DNA of 64,000 bases from Dendrobium chrysotoxum. Its lineage: Eukaryota > Streptophyta > Magnoliopsida > Asparagales > Orchidaceae. Below the pieces are notes generated by a model. That model did not search any database and had not been told where the DNA came from. It worked only from the letters and a program-made list of their open reading frames with translations. The stretch covers positions 83,793,663-83,857,662 of the forward strand of contig CM034313.1 of the NCBI GenBank assembly GCA_019925795.1, written 5' to 3'. Both the position numbers and the translations under genes were made by a program. This document shows, piece after piece, positions 12,272 to 25,000 of the stretch. Positions within the stretch are counted from its first letter, which is position 1. The number at the start of each line of letters is the position of its first letter.

Positions 12272-13433
12272 TAATTGCTGGAAAAAAGAAGGTTGATTTA
12301 TGTGAATACATTGAGAATAAGTGATCTTTGAAGCTAGATTATACTACATAATCCAAGATACGTCAGTTTGGGCTAGGCTTTCTTTTAATCATCAGAGTCG
12401 ATGACCGTGCGTAAAGAGGAGAGAGTTGATAGCTAGCGGTGTAGTTAGTCAAACTCGCTCGCAAGCTGTCTTAAACTTGACTTGTTAATGAAGTTATAAG
12501 TCAAGTTTGTCGAACCATTAGTTCAAGCTCTAGCTCCTGTTATCGGTTGTTCATTTACGAGCTTGAGTTCGAGCTTAATGAGACTAAACTTATGAGCTAG
12601 TCTCGGCACTCGATGATATCCATATTTATATCTAGAGTTCATCCTGATCAGTAACTCTTTCAATTATTGTCTCTATTTTATTTGGGGACTACCAAAATGC
12701 ACCCCCTTGATCTCGCCTTGAGCGATAACTAGATGCTATCTGATGACACCATTGCATACTCGTAACTGTTCAGTTCATTCATAGTTTTGACTTTCTAAGT
12801 CGGTACAACTTATGAGTATCTCTATTTGATCAATTTTTTAATTAAGACAAATCTTTACACTAAAAAGGATAAATATTTTGATTGACATCAAATTTTAAAG
12901 ATGATTTTGTTTAATTTATTCTATAGTCAATCTGATTAGTTGTTAACTTGTATCACTCAAATCTCTACTTTTATCTATCTTTTTCAACATTCTCCACTTC
13001 CCTAATTTACACCTTTCGGTTACCACCCAACCTAACTATTTTAAAAAAAACCCTAATTTTAATGCATCAGCACTTAATTAAACTCACCTTTTTATCTAAG
13101 TAATTAAAAATAATTAAGAACCTGGTTGTAATTATTAACAAAAGAACAAGACAGAAACTGAGGAGCTGAATAAGACACAAGTGAACATCAATATTAAAAT
13201 ATTTCTTCTTTTTTTTTTTTTACCTCTTAAGTGTGATATTTCATATTTGTACAGACTATCAAATAAAATATTTCAATTAATTAATTTTACCTCTCATAAA
13301 TAATAGTCTTCCTCCTCCTACCTTCTATCCTCCCCCTATTTCTTTTCTGTTTTCTCCCTTCTCTCCTCACAGCCTTAACAGAGAGTCATTCCATATTTCC
13401 ATGTGCTGAAACAGGATACAGAGAGGGGGAGTG
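12272..13433. other. Spacer and 5' region of the QRT3-like gene
   Basis: AT-rich with no supported ORF. The last 130 bp are pyrimidine-rich, with CTCC runs typical of a plant 5' leader. A weak TATA-like ATAAATAAT lies at 13296. No stronger promoter assignment is possible from sequence. Confidence 0.4.
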
Positions 13434-15711
13434 ATGGTGGAGAAAGGAGGAGGAGGCCCGGCCCATCTTCTTCTCCTGGGCATAATTGTCTTCTTTTCCA
13501 TCGGCGGAGCCAAGGCCCATCGTCGGCTCTCCGGCGAGCTTCGCCGCAGCCATAGCCTGGTTCTCCTCCGTTCAGAGCGCCTCTTGGCCTCCATCTCCGC
13601 CGGCGCCGCCCCTTCCCCTATACTCAAGGTACTCTACCTCTTCTTTTTCTCTGCTCCTTCTCTGCCCACATTTCACCTTCTCAGGAAAGGAGGGAACGGG
13701 CCCATTTCCCGTATCCCGCGGGTAGGTGCACCGTGACTAATTCCGTGCACATTTTCAAGAAAGGGATATTTCTATCAAAAATAGTAATTGAAAAGTATTT
13801 TGAATTTTTTTTTTTTCTGTCGCCTGCATCTAGAATTTTACAGTTCTGTATCTGTGCAGAGCTCGTCGTCCTCCCGGGTGTACCATGTGACCGACTACGG
13901 AGCTGACCCGTCGGGTAAAACGGATTCAACGGCCGCGATATCTCGGGCCCTCTCTGACGCCTTCAGCCCGCTGTCCAACCGATCCCTTTTGGCCGGAATC
14001 GCCGACCTCGGCGGCGCAGAGATCAGTCTCGACGGGGGTTCCTACTTGATCAGCAGCCCCATCACTCTCCCCTCCTCTCCGACCGGCAATCTCAAGGTAC
14101 CCAATTTTGACCATAATACATAACATTAAATTGTTTTACTGATACATATGACGTCAAACAAAATAAATTTTGAAGTTTTTGTTTTCTTTGATAAATTTCG
14201 ATTGTTGCATCGGTTTCAGCATTTAATTTTGATATTTAATTTAAAACTTTTCTCAGTTTTAAAAAATATTTATAAAATTTAAACTATAATTTCTGATCAA
14301 TTTCTATGATTTCAATCAAATTTCAATTGTTTCGGTCGAATTTATTGGGCTTTGAGTGTTGAAGTGGTTTCTATAGTTTAGTCCTAATTTCAGCAGCATC
14401 ATCGATTGAATGTTGAAATTATTCGATGCTTTTTCCCCCCCAAAAAAAAAACAAATTATTCGATGCCGATTGAAAGCGACATATTAGCTAATTTGGAACA
14501 GCTTTTAATAGAAATTAAGCTGCAACCATCCAAACCCTAATTCCAACCAAAATTAACAACCTCTGTTGATTCCCGCATTCAATGGCATCAGATATCTTCA
14601 TTCCTCGTCGCAGAAAAATTTTCAAAATAATATATCAAAATGACATTGAAAAATTATCGCGTACTAATTCAAATTTTCCCCATAGATCCACAGCGGCTCG
14701 CTGCTAGCGTCTGATGACTTTCCAACGGGCAGATACCTAATCGAGCTCTGGTCCTCACCAACGAACGCCTCCCCCACCTCCACCTCGGCCTACAGCTACG
14801 AATACATCACCCTCGCCGGTCTCATGCTCGACGCCAACTATCGCGCCGGAGGCATTGCCGTCGTGGACTCCCTCCGCACCCTCATTGACGGTTGCTACAT
14901 CGTCCACTTTTCCACCGACGGCATATGGGTCCAAGACGGACACGAAACCTTCATTACCGACTCCTTCCTCGGTCAGCACATCACAGCCGGCAACGATCCC
15001 GGCGAGCGAAACTTTTCCGGAAATGCCATCAGACTCATCGGCAATGACAATGCTGTCACGGACGTTGTCATATTTTCCGCAGCAATCGGAATTCTCGTCG
15101 CCGGCCAGGCGAACATCCTCACCGGCGTTCACTGCTACAACAAGGCGACGGGTTTCGGTGGGACGGGGATCTATTTAAAATTGCCCGGGCTGACTCAAAC
15201 CCGTATCGTGAACTGCTATTTGGATTACACAGGTGTCGTGTCAGAGGACCCGGTTCAGCTTCTCGTGTCGGGTTCATTCTTCTTGGGTGACGCTAATATC
15301 GTGTTGAAATCGGTTAACGGGGTGATGAGGGGAGTTGCTATTGTTGACAACATCTTTGCGGGTAATGGCAATGGGGTCGACATCGTGGCGTTGGATGAGA
15401 CAGCTGGGGCGTTTAGGACCGTTGATCAGGTGGTGGTGGAGAGGAATAGTGTGGATGGGATGACAGTGAGATCGACGGCGGCGAGGGCGGCGAAGGAGGG
15501 GAATGGAACGAGCTGGACCGTCGATTTCTCAGGTGTTTTGTTGATTCCGAATCGGATTGATCAGGTCCAATACTCGATACAGATCGGGTTAGGTTATTTC
15601 AACCATGCTTTGAGGAACGTGTCAGGAAATCAGGTCGTGATTGAGTCTGACAAAGCGGTGCAGGCCACTGTGTTCGTGGAGGTGAGCCAGTGCGAAAGCA
15701 GCATGGCTTAA
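13434..15711 (+). CDS. QRT3-type polygalacturonase-like protein, complete, three exons
   Basis: Exons 13434-13628, 13860-14096 and 14686-15711, all phase 0 with GT-AG introns, encode about 485 residues, close to the ~480 of Arabidopsis QUARTET3. The ATG at 13434 is followed by an N-terminal hydrophobic signal peptide, with likely cleavage after GGAKA near residue 28, so the product is secreted. Exon 2 begins the parallel beta-helix (pectate-lyase-3-like) fold with VTDYGADPSGKTDST. Exon 3 carries the repeated helix turns, including LIDGCYIVHFSTDGIWVQDG and GNAIRLIGNDNAV. By family knowledge such proteins degrade pectin; QRT3 acts in the tapetum to free microspores from the pollen-mother-cell wall. 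Exons are strikingly GC-rich compared with their surroundings. Orthology to QRT3 rather than a paralogue is an inference. The frame has no lesion. Confidence 0.85.
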
Positions 15712-15751
15712 TTTTACTTCTTTTTTTAAATTATTTAATTTGCATTGTTTT

Positions 15752-16019
15752 AAGGTCTATTTGGGGAGAGATTATTACGTGCGGTATCCGGACCTTCTGG
15801 AGGCGAATTCGGATGCGCCACGACGACGTGGCGCATCTAGATTAGCCTTCGGACGAATCCGAACGCCGCACGTAATAATTTTTCCTGTTTGGAACTGCTC
15901 TGATTTGCACACATCAATCATAATTTCATTTAATTATTATTTTCTGTAATCATAACAGGAAAGTTGTTTTCTTGACAACCAATTTTATAAGACATTGCAG
16001 CCGTCCCAAACAGGCCTAA
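15752..16019. mobile_element. MITE-like element with a GC-rich hairpin core
   Basis: It begins AAGGTCTATTTGGGGAGAG and ends in GTCCCAAACAGGCCTAA, the imperfect inverse, 40 bp after the QRT3-like stop. Inside, 14-bp perfect arms 15771-15784 and 15866-15879 enclose a second hairpin whose 10-bp arms 15812-15821 and 15828-15837 flank a 6-base loop. It resembles the neighbouring MITE family at the tips only. It may overlap the gene's 3' UTR. Confidence 0.6.
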
Positions 16020-16804
16020 TAAGTTGATTATTTTTCATCATTTTTTTTTTTTTGCTTTTTTTTTTAGTTGTTCACCTAAAATATAGATATTTTTATTAGA
16101 AATCCAAAGAAGCACAAAGTCAAACGCTAAGACTTTATTATATTTGTTCCCCCTCATCCCATCAAATCATTTAATACATATATGTTTGAACTAACCCTCA
16201 ACACATTTGCATAGTAAGATGAGATCCCTTATTAAATTCTTTGTAATGATTCAAATCATGAAAATGCTAAATAAAATTTCAAAATAATTCATTTTCAATA
16301 AAAAAATTATGCTATAACTTTTTTTCTTAGAGATTAAAAAAATAATCATTTTAAAATAATTTTTGAGAAAGTTATTCTTAAACGTGTAATTATATCAGTT
16401 CAGATATAGATTTTACAAACATCAAATAGGTCAAAGATTTTATTTTAAAAAATCTAATATATTTAACTGCTTGAAAAGACATTTAAGGCATAATAATTAT
16501 TGAATTTCTTTTTTTTTTAAAGATCATAAATTCAAATAAAAAAATATAATTTATTATTTATCATTTCAAGTAAAAAAAATTCTTTTTAGTAGACTGTTTG
16601 GGTTAGCTCAACCATCCTCTCATCATGTATGGTGACCAACCTGATTGATGGGATGAAATGTTAAAGCACAAGTGGTTTTGTTCTTTTAGAGATATTCAAT
16701 CTTATTAAATTATTATTTTTATTTATTTTATACACCAAAAATTCATTGCACAAAAAGGAATTTTGATTTACCAAAATTTTGTTTCAAGAATCTAAAATTT
16801 GAAC

Positions 16805-16888
<84 letters not shown>

Positions 16889-17067
16889 TTTGAAAGTTCT
16901 TAGCTTGTTTTATGAAAAGAAAAAGGCTCACATGATAAATTTTGCCTAAAACAAAAATTGAGGTCACATGTAGACATACATTAGAGATTTTCATATATAA
17001 ATTGTGGTCACATGTAGCCACAAATTATTCTAGTGTAATCTAATTGAACTCTAAGTCAATCTCTGTA
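16020..17067. other. AT-rich intergenic sequence with a (TA)n tract
   Basis: 16809-16870 is an uninterrupted (TA)n microsatellite of about 31 units, followed by poly-T to 16891. No gene supported; a 92-codon minus ORF here is an artefact of the repeat. Confidence 0.7.
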
Positions 17068-17199
17068 AGGCTGCATTTTTGGCGGCTTTCTTAATGCTTT
17101 TGAATGTAGCTTAATAGTACAATAAATTTTATTTCAAAAAATTTTGGTACTAAAAAGTCACTTTAAAAAATAGTAAACAAGCCTTCCCAGATGAAGCCT
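17068..17199. mobile_element. Fold-back MITE, diverged
   Basis: Left end AGGCTGCATTTTTGGCGGC and right end GCCTTCCCAGATGAAGCCT. It lies back to back with the next copy at 17201. Confidence 0.6.
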
Positions 17200-17200
17200 C

Positions 17201-17332
17201 AGGCTTCGTGTGGGACGGCTTTTTCATTGCTTGCTAAAGCAGCTTTTTAGTGTAAAATTTTTAAATTCAAGAAAATTTTTAACCCAAAAGCTACTTTAGA
17301 AAGCATTAAGAAAGTTGTCTCAAACAAAGCCT
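17201..17332. mobile_element. Fold-back MITE (TTCGTTTGGGAC family)
   Basis: Left end AGGCTTCGTGTGGGACGGC and right end TTGTCTCAAACAAAGCCT, with internal GCTAAAGCAGCTTTTTAG mirrored later. Directly abuts the 17068 copy. Confidence 0.7.
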
Positions 17333-17937
17333 TAGTCAGCTTGTTTAACTTGAGCTCAGCATGAGCAATTTACGAGATGCGAACATAATCTTCAAATTGT
17401 TTTTTAGATTTTTTTTTTTTTTTTTTGGACAAGTTCTTAGCTTGTTTTTATGAAAAACAAAAAGCTCCCCATGAATTTTTGATAAAAGTGCTCAAAATTC
17501 TTCCCCAAAAAAAAAAAAATCAATCAAATAAGCCTTGAGCTTCTAATCCTCAACTAAGATTAATAATTCCTTTTATCAATCTCTAAAAAATTATTTAGAT
17601 AATGACCTAAAATGATTAGTTCTAATATATCAGAATATGATCTACTCAGAGACTCTGTTGATAGTGGTTTGGTCTCTCTTCTCAACAGAAATGTACATAA
17701 ACTCTAAATTAAGGAAGTCAATTATTAACTAATCGTTAGTTAGCAAAAGAATTAGTCAAAAGTAACCTTCTTAATTAAAATTTTGTTTTCCTCCCTTCAG
17801 TCTCTACTTTTACCTAAAAATTTGGTGAGCAAACATAAAAGAAAAAAAAAATAAAAAAAGTGGCGTCATAAATCTGGTCAAATTTTACTGAGCATGACAA
17901 CAATATCAACTTTTACCAAATCTCTTTTACTGATTCT

Positions 17938-17998
17938 ATTCGTTTGGGACAACCTTTTTTACTAAGAAGCAATAAAAAATTTGTCCCAAACGAATCCT
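17938..17998. mobile_element. Minimal fold-back MITE (~60 bp)
   Basis: Left end TTCGTTTGGGACAACC and right end TTTGTCCCAAACGAATCC with almost no interior, so it looks like an internally deleted copy of the family. Confidence 0.6.
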
Positions 17999-18214
17999 AA
18001 ACCTAACTATTAACTTTTACCAAATCTCGAATTTGATTTGATTTAATTTTATTTTATCTAAATCTTACCCTTGAATATTATGAGTTAGAATATTTGATTC
18101 GAATTTGACTCATCTAATTCACTTATTATATAAATCAGGAATTTTTTTGTTTCAGTATAATCCAATTAATTTAAATATGGCTAGATTAACCTGATAATAT
18201 ACATATCTACTTTA

Positions 18215-18335
18215 TGCTTCGTTTGGGACAGCTTTGTTACTGCTTTATGAAGCAGTTTTTTAGAACAAAAAATTTAAATTAAAAAAAATTTGTACTAAGA
18301 AACTGCTTCATAAAGCAGTAGCCCAAACGAAGTCT
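18215..18335. mobile_element. Fold-back MITE (TTCGTTTGGGAC family)
   Basis: GCTTCGTTTGGGACAGC at left and GCCCAAACGAAGTC at right. Long inner arms CTGCTTTATGAAGCAG and CTGCTTCATAAAGCAG flank an AT-rich loop. Confidence 0.75.
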
Positions 18336-19711
18336 TAACAATATGATTAATAGTTTCTATTGAAATTCAACTTGAGTAATAATCGGATTATTCCGAGCAC
18401 CACTTTTTATTGGGCGAGGTTAATGTCAAATTGTCGTGTTGGGGAATTTAAAATTAAAATAAAATGTTAGAGAAATAAAAGGCACGATAATGAATTGAGT
18501 CTAAGATGATTTTAATCTGAAATGGTTACACCTTGGCTTGTGAAATTTTACATGAGCTAAAGATATTTTATTTTAAGCCAATTTTGGACTTCCCTCAACA
18601 AAATCGGCTATGTTAGAAAATATATTTTTATGTAAGTAAATAAATTAATTTGATGAAAACATAAAATGTCGGTCTTCTTATGACCCAATTAGAAAAATAG
18701 ATGCATAAAATTTGACCTATCTTAAGAGATATAGAAGTAAACCTAAAATAATTTGATTAGAAAATATTAGAAATAATATTTTTTAATATATATAATATTT
18801 TTTATTAGATTTATGACAATATCATCCAACTATCATGAGAGCTGACTTGAAAGTGAAGTACTCATTGTAAGAATGCTGCATAATCATAGCTTATTATTGA
18901 AAGAAAAAAAAAGTGAGAAATATATGAAAAATGGGACCCAGCAGTACTAATGCTTGTTAAACTTTCATGACCTACATTAATATTCAATATTTTTAACATT
19001 TGAAGCAAATAAAGCATTCTCAATTTTTTTATTAATTTATGCTCAAATATTTTTCTTTAACTTAGATGGAGAATGACTAATTAATTGAGTTTGAATTAGT
19101 TAATGAGTTTAATCATCTTTTTATGTAAAAAGGGATTTTTATGAGTAAAAAGAGAAAAAAATAAAAGGAAGAAAAATTTAAAAAAATAAAAAATAAAGAA
19201 AAATAGAAAGTAGAATTTTAAGATGAATCATAACCTTGCAAATTATATAATTGAGCTCTAATATTTTAAAATAAATATATAAAAATATTATTTCCATGGG
19301 CCAATGAGGCAAGCCTGTGCTGGGCTGGCTCCAATAGATTTCCTTGAATGGGCTATGTTATGAAAGTGATTCATTAAAGATACAGTCCATGACCTTACCC
19401 TTACAATAAGGCCTTATGGGCCTGGGCCGCGCTAAAGGATTAACAAGTTGCAAGATTAATATATTAAAGAATGATTTAGATACAAATCCAATATTTATAT
19501 AACACTCAAAACTTTAAATTGCATATTATTTCGATACTTTTAAGGGCTGGATCATATATATACTATTTTATTTATATGGAGACAACTGAACTAAAAATTG
19601 ACTTGTTTTTCAAATTAATTTGATTTTATTAGTTTTTATGAAATTTATTAAGAATTAAATATAAATTTTAATTGATTAATCATAGATCATGCTCATGTTA
19701 AAATTGATTAA

Positions 19712-21633
19712 GGGGCTGTTTGGTATGCAGAATTAGGAGGGTAAAGTAATTTACTTACGCGCATTTCGTAAATTACGTCGTTTGGCTAGTTTTGAGCGGA
19801 ACGTAAGGAAGTCCTCTGAAACATCAGCGGTGTATTACAGGATGCCATTTGTACGACTTCGAAACCCGCTCAAATTGAGTGGGTTAGAAATCCTCTCGTG
19901 TGAAATAATGCGAACTAGCCTCGCACGAAGGTTTCACGGAAGCTGAGCTTATAAATGCTCCCTTCTTCTACGTTCTTCCCACGCGCTCTGCTCTCTTCTC
20001 CTTCCAAACTCCTCCATTCACACACTCCAAGCAGAAGTCTCACTCTCTCTCAGGCTCTCTAGTCCGAAATCCTCAATCGAAGCTCTCTCCCTCTCTCGAA
20101 GTCGAAACCTTCTCTCCCAGCTCCCTCTATTCACACGAGCACAGGAGGCGAACCCCTGTTTCATCACCTCCATTCACGGCAGCCAGGGATCTAACGCTCC
20201 CGACCCTTCGTTGCCCTTTCCTGTTCGTGAACCAGGCCAGGACCTGTTGATCCCATCTCCCTCCACACATTGGAACCGGACCCAATGTCGACCCCTCTTG
20301 CTCCCGTCATTGACCTGTCCGCCCTCCTCTGCACCAGGTATATCTTATTTTTCCTCTTCCTTCCCTTTCCCTTCTTCTTACTTTGTCTCTTCTCCTTCCA
20401 TACATCTTTACTTGGACTCATTAGAAATGGGAAGAAGAAGAAGATATGGGTTGAACTTCTATAAGCCTTGATGCTTTGAATGTATGAGATGTTCATGTTT
20501 TTTTTTCTTTTTTACTTCTCGACAAATGTTCTGATGTGTTGATTATGCATTTATCTCGAGCTTGTGTAGCCTTCTACTTCAAGATTTGAAAAAGTCATGT
20601 GTAATATAGTAGTATTTCTAAGAGATTATTTTGTGTCATCCTTTGAATGTCACATGCTATTCATTTGAGCAAATGCCTTAAAGAGATTATCTACCTTATT
20701 CCTTCTCTTATTTGGGTATCGTCTATGCAAGGTCTCAATGTTAAGAGCTCAACATCTCCAAAACAAATTAGAAATATGTATACATAACTGATGTTTGAGT
20801 TAACAAATATTCATAGCTTCTTAGAAGAAAAGGTTGATACGATATATGATAATTTATCAAAAAATCCTACACTAATACCATCTTTCTTTTCAAAACCTAC
20901 AGATTCGAAGGCTAGATGGATGCGTAAAGAGCTAGGAAACTGATTTAAGTCATTGAAGATTGACATATCTATTAAGTTGTTATCACTAAAAACTATTTCT
21001 TGTTACTTTGTCATAATTATAATTAAGAACAATGAGTATTATTTTATCTTTTGTTTTCTAATTTTAAATTTTCATTAATATTGTTTACATTTTATGAATG
21101 AAAATCATATAATTTATTAATTGCTAAACAAAAATAATTGCTTTTATAGCTAAATTAAAGAAAAAAAATCACTATGAATATTTAATTTGCTGAAATTTTT
21201 TTGTAAAAAAATTACTTGAAAAATAAAAAATTTAAACTTTCACAAAATTAAAATCACAAATATATTTACATCTATTGTACCACACTGCTAAATTAATACA
21301 CAACAAAATATTATATCTTATAATTTCAAAAAAATTTATAATAAAATAGTGCAATAAATAAATACACTAATTTTATTTTATAACACCAAATAATACTAAT
21401 TATTATAAATACACTGCTTTTATAAATACACTTGTTATAATGTCAAAAAAAATTATTACAAATACACCGCTTTTATTTTGCTCTAGATATACCTAACCAA
21501 ACAAGGGAAACATTTCTCCTGTATTTACTTTGCAGACAACCAAACAATCTTAAAGTATTCGGAATGCACCACATTTACTTTACATTGTATTTACTTTATA
21601 TTGTATTTTTTTTTTAGGCAACCAAACAGCCCC
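19712..21633 (+). mobile_element. Non-autonomous PIF/Harbinger-like element
   Basis: The terminal inverted repeats begin GGGGCTGTTTGGT at both ends and are bracketed by TAA at 19709-19711 and 21634-21636, the 3-bp target typical of PIF/Harbinger. The left 300 bp are GC-rich with TTACGCG and GTAAATTACG words and a pyrimidine-rich leader (19960-20340). A short ORF starts at 20284 and runs into a plausible donor at about 20337. The right end repeats TTTACTTT words. No transposase or Myb-like ORF remains. Size 1.9 kb. The autonomous-type relative in this window starts at 60426. Confidence 0.75.
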
Positions 21634-21636
21634 TAA

Positions 21637-22021
21637 ATAGTTTTAAGATTCCCCTGAGGAAATTCTGACTACGATTTTTTTTTCCTAAAATATATCAAAA
21701 ACTTAGCCCATTAATACATTTGATCACAGCAAAAGTTCATACATCAAAAATCGTGCAAATCATGTACAATGTTCAAAAACTCGGTATCAATATTTTGTAT
21801 AAGCAAACCGAGACTCACACAAGCTTCCTTGCAGAGTACATACAACTTTACAACTCCAGCGAGTTCAATGTTATAATTACATGAAGAAAATCTCTCAAAA
21901 GGGCCAGTTTTTCTTACCCTTTCACCCAAAAAAAACAAAAAAAAACAGAGAGATTTCACATTATAAAAAGACCATCAAAACTTACTAAAATTTACATGTA
22001 TTATCCATGTTCAATTTAAAG
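21637..22021. other. 3' flank of the CCT gene
   Basis: Sequence downstream of the CCT stop (gene on the minus strand), likely 3' UTR plus spacer. No separate gene seen. Confidence 0.5.
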
Positions 22022-25000
22022 CTAATCCGAGTCATACAGCAACAGGCTGAAGTCTCTGGACTTTGCCATCAATCTCTCCTGGATTCGCTCTTTGATGGCA
22101 GTTCCCTGGTAAGAAAGATAAATAAGCACAGGAATGAGGGGTAAAAAGGTAATCATATATATAGCTATTTATAAACTAGCAGTGTTAATTCTATTTTTTA
22201 AAATTCAGAAAAATATAAAAATTCATAATAAAATTCCAACCGGTATTTTTATCTTGTCAAATTCTTAATCCACATATATATGAGTTTGACAGTTAAAAAA
22301 AATGATATAAATAATAATTTTATAAAAATATATAGAGAAAATTCACCATAGAATGGCAGCCTTCCTCAAACTTCTCAAGAAATCCAGCAACCCAGCGATC
22401 TGCATTCTCCACCCATTCGTCATGCAGTATGGCTGCAGTTTTTGCAACCGTGTACAGCTGCAAAACCATTTTCATGTGAGTTTGAGCAAAAAATAAGGAA
22501 ATAGAACATATTTCCTCAGAAAAGCAATAAAACATATGAGTGGATATAGATCACAAACTAGACATTTAGGCTTCGTTTAGGACGATTTTTTTCTTAAAGC
22601 AGTAAGAAAGCCGACCCAAATAAAGCCTAGTTATACCGAGGTGTGATCAACGATGTTGAATATTCTCTTTTTTTTTTTTTTTCATCCATCATGTTATATA
22701 ATATCCAAACTGCTTATTGTGATCTATAATATGAAAGATTTCTGCCAATTATGATTTAGTTATTTATCCAGCATATAAGAAATGAAATAATGATCAGCTA
22801 ATGAATAAAAGCCCTTTTAAAATTTAAGTTTTACATACTTATTTCATCAATCAAAATGTCCAGGATTGCATAAAACAGTGAGGAGTCCAAAACATACATA
22901 TATATATAGTAGATATGCCATCTACAGCAAAAAACGTAAACTTGAAGTACCTTTAATTTGATTGGTAGAACATTATGATGCCTCTCAAAAGAATTCCAAC
23001 AACTTTTTATAACATTTCTAGTCCCTTATTGAAAGCTTACACAATCAATTTGTCAAGTTGGCTACGAATCGAGTAAGCATCAAAACATTCATTTTTTGAG
23101 CATGGTATAAACAAAAAAAAGGGCATCAAAGAATAGGAGAACATCTTGTTATAAATTCACATCAAAAGACAAGAAATAAACAATACCAAAAAACAATAGC
23201 TGCAAATAAATACTCTCTTAATCTGGCCGATCAAGTGGCCCAGATTAACATTATAAATGTTGGTGAGATCCTACTCGCATTCTTCCTTCTACTTCCATAC
23301 CTCCACCAACAAATGCTCGTTAGGTAAATGTTGGCAATAGGAAAGATGGTGATGAGAATGAGGAAGAGGATGTAACAATAATAAATGTAGACGAACTAGG
23401 AAACTAGTCGCTAAAGTTGAGATTCCTAGTTATGATGAGGTGTTTATGTAGCAAAATTTGATGCATGGATTGACAAATTGGAAATATACTTCATTTTATA
23501 TGGGTACAACGCTCATGATGAAGTGGTGTTTATTCGGCTTAAATTAAGCGATCATGCATTAGCTTGGTGGAACTTACACTAACAAGAAAATTGTCATGAA
23601 AAAACAACCCAAGGGCAATTCAAGTGATCAATACATTGCGACTTCTATCTAATGCGTTATGTTAAGGATTGGTAAAGTGTGAAGTGTTGGTCCATGATTT
23701 AGTTTAGGTTGATCCTACATGTTATCTCACCATTGTATAACTCTATAAATAGAGGCTTTGTATGATGTATTAGTTGGGGAAAATTAATAAAGCTTTAGGT
23801 ATTTTCTTCCTCAAATTCTGTCTCTCTCTCTCCTCCCTCTCTCTCGCTCTCTTGCAAGAAGAGCTCAAGATGAGCTCAAGACCATCTTTCTCCTGAATTT
23901 TTTCTTAACAATTTGGTATCAGAGCCTGGTGGAGCTGATTAGGCAAATGAGGAAGGAGGAAAGTGTTATGTTCAAGAAAGAGTTGAGGTGCTGGCGTGCA
24001 GGCGAAGGCGTCGTTCCTAGTTTCGGTGCAGCCAAAGTTTTCGACGAAGAGGGAGATGTCATTCTGTAGGCCAGGAATGCTTCCCACAATGATGATGTTA
24101 CTGCTATAGTAGTTGATAAAGAAGCGGAGCTTCATCCGGTGTCGGAAAGGCTCCTGGTTCGTGACAAGAAGCCAAGAAAGCATCTGGCAGAGGTTGCCGG
24201 AGGCAAAGCAGCAGGCCGGAGGCAAAGCGGCTTGGTGTCGTGATTTGAACTGGGCAAGGGCAGGCGCGGGTGGTCGCGAGAGGGCTTGTTCGTGGAAGGA
24301 CCGCATGTCCAGGGCTTGATCGTGGGTCGGAATGGAAACCAGAGTGCAAGGCCTGGGTTGGCGTCGGGTGAGCCGGCAGAGTAGCCGGACGCATGAGCAG
24401 AGGAGCTCTTGGGCGCGCAGGGTAGGTCGCTGGTTTCATGGCAGGCGAGTTCGAGGAGGTCGTGGTAATCGCAGACAAAATCACCGAAAAGATAAAGGGA
24501 CTCCGACGTGGTGCATTGGCGTTAATCCAAAGAACATCTTCTGTGTTAATTGACAGTAAAGAAGAAGAAATTATTGTTGTTTTGTAGAGGAAAACAACAA
24601 GGTGGATAAGCAGGCAGAGGAAGAGCTGAACAGAGCGGTGGTCTTGCGGCCTGGTGCTTCTTGATTCAAGAAAGGAAGCTAGAGTACAGACGCTACAGGT
24701 CCGGTGTGCAGACTGTTCACACGAAGAGGAAAGCCAGCATTTGTTCTCAAGCTGAAGCAGGTGGAGTCTCTTGAATCAGAACCTGGTTGTTTGAGGGAGA
24801 TCGTCAAATCTCACGGAGCAGAACGACGATGTCCTTCTTGGAAGGGTAGTCATCGGGGCAGCCCTGGGAAGAGAACGGTGAAAGGTACTGTTCAGGACGT
24901 GGCTTGAAGGAGAAGAGGAAGCGGAGTCTGATCTTGATCGCAAGAAACGTGGGAGTAGCGTGGGCTTCTTGATCGGGAAAGCAAAATGACGCAAGGCGCG

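Larger units (their letters stand above)
17333..19711. other. AT-rich intergenic sequence with two further MITEs
   Basis: No coding gene supported. MITE copies at 17938-17998 and 18215-18335 are listed separately. 19290-19430 is a less AT-rich patch of unknown origin. Confidence 0.5.

Noticed and set aside
13367..14126. ORFs antisense to QRT3-like exons 1 and 2
   Set aside because: Shadows of GC-rich coding exons; no motif and no splice continuity.
16743..17021. 92-codon minus ORF
   Set aside because: Mostly the translation of the (TA)n tract and poly-T.
20191..20496. Overlapping ORFs in the pyrimidine-rich leader
   Set aside because: Located in the non-autonomous Harbinger element; low-complexity composition with no Harbinger domain.
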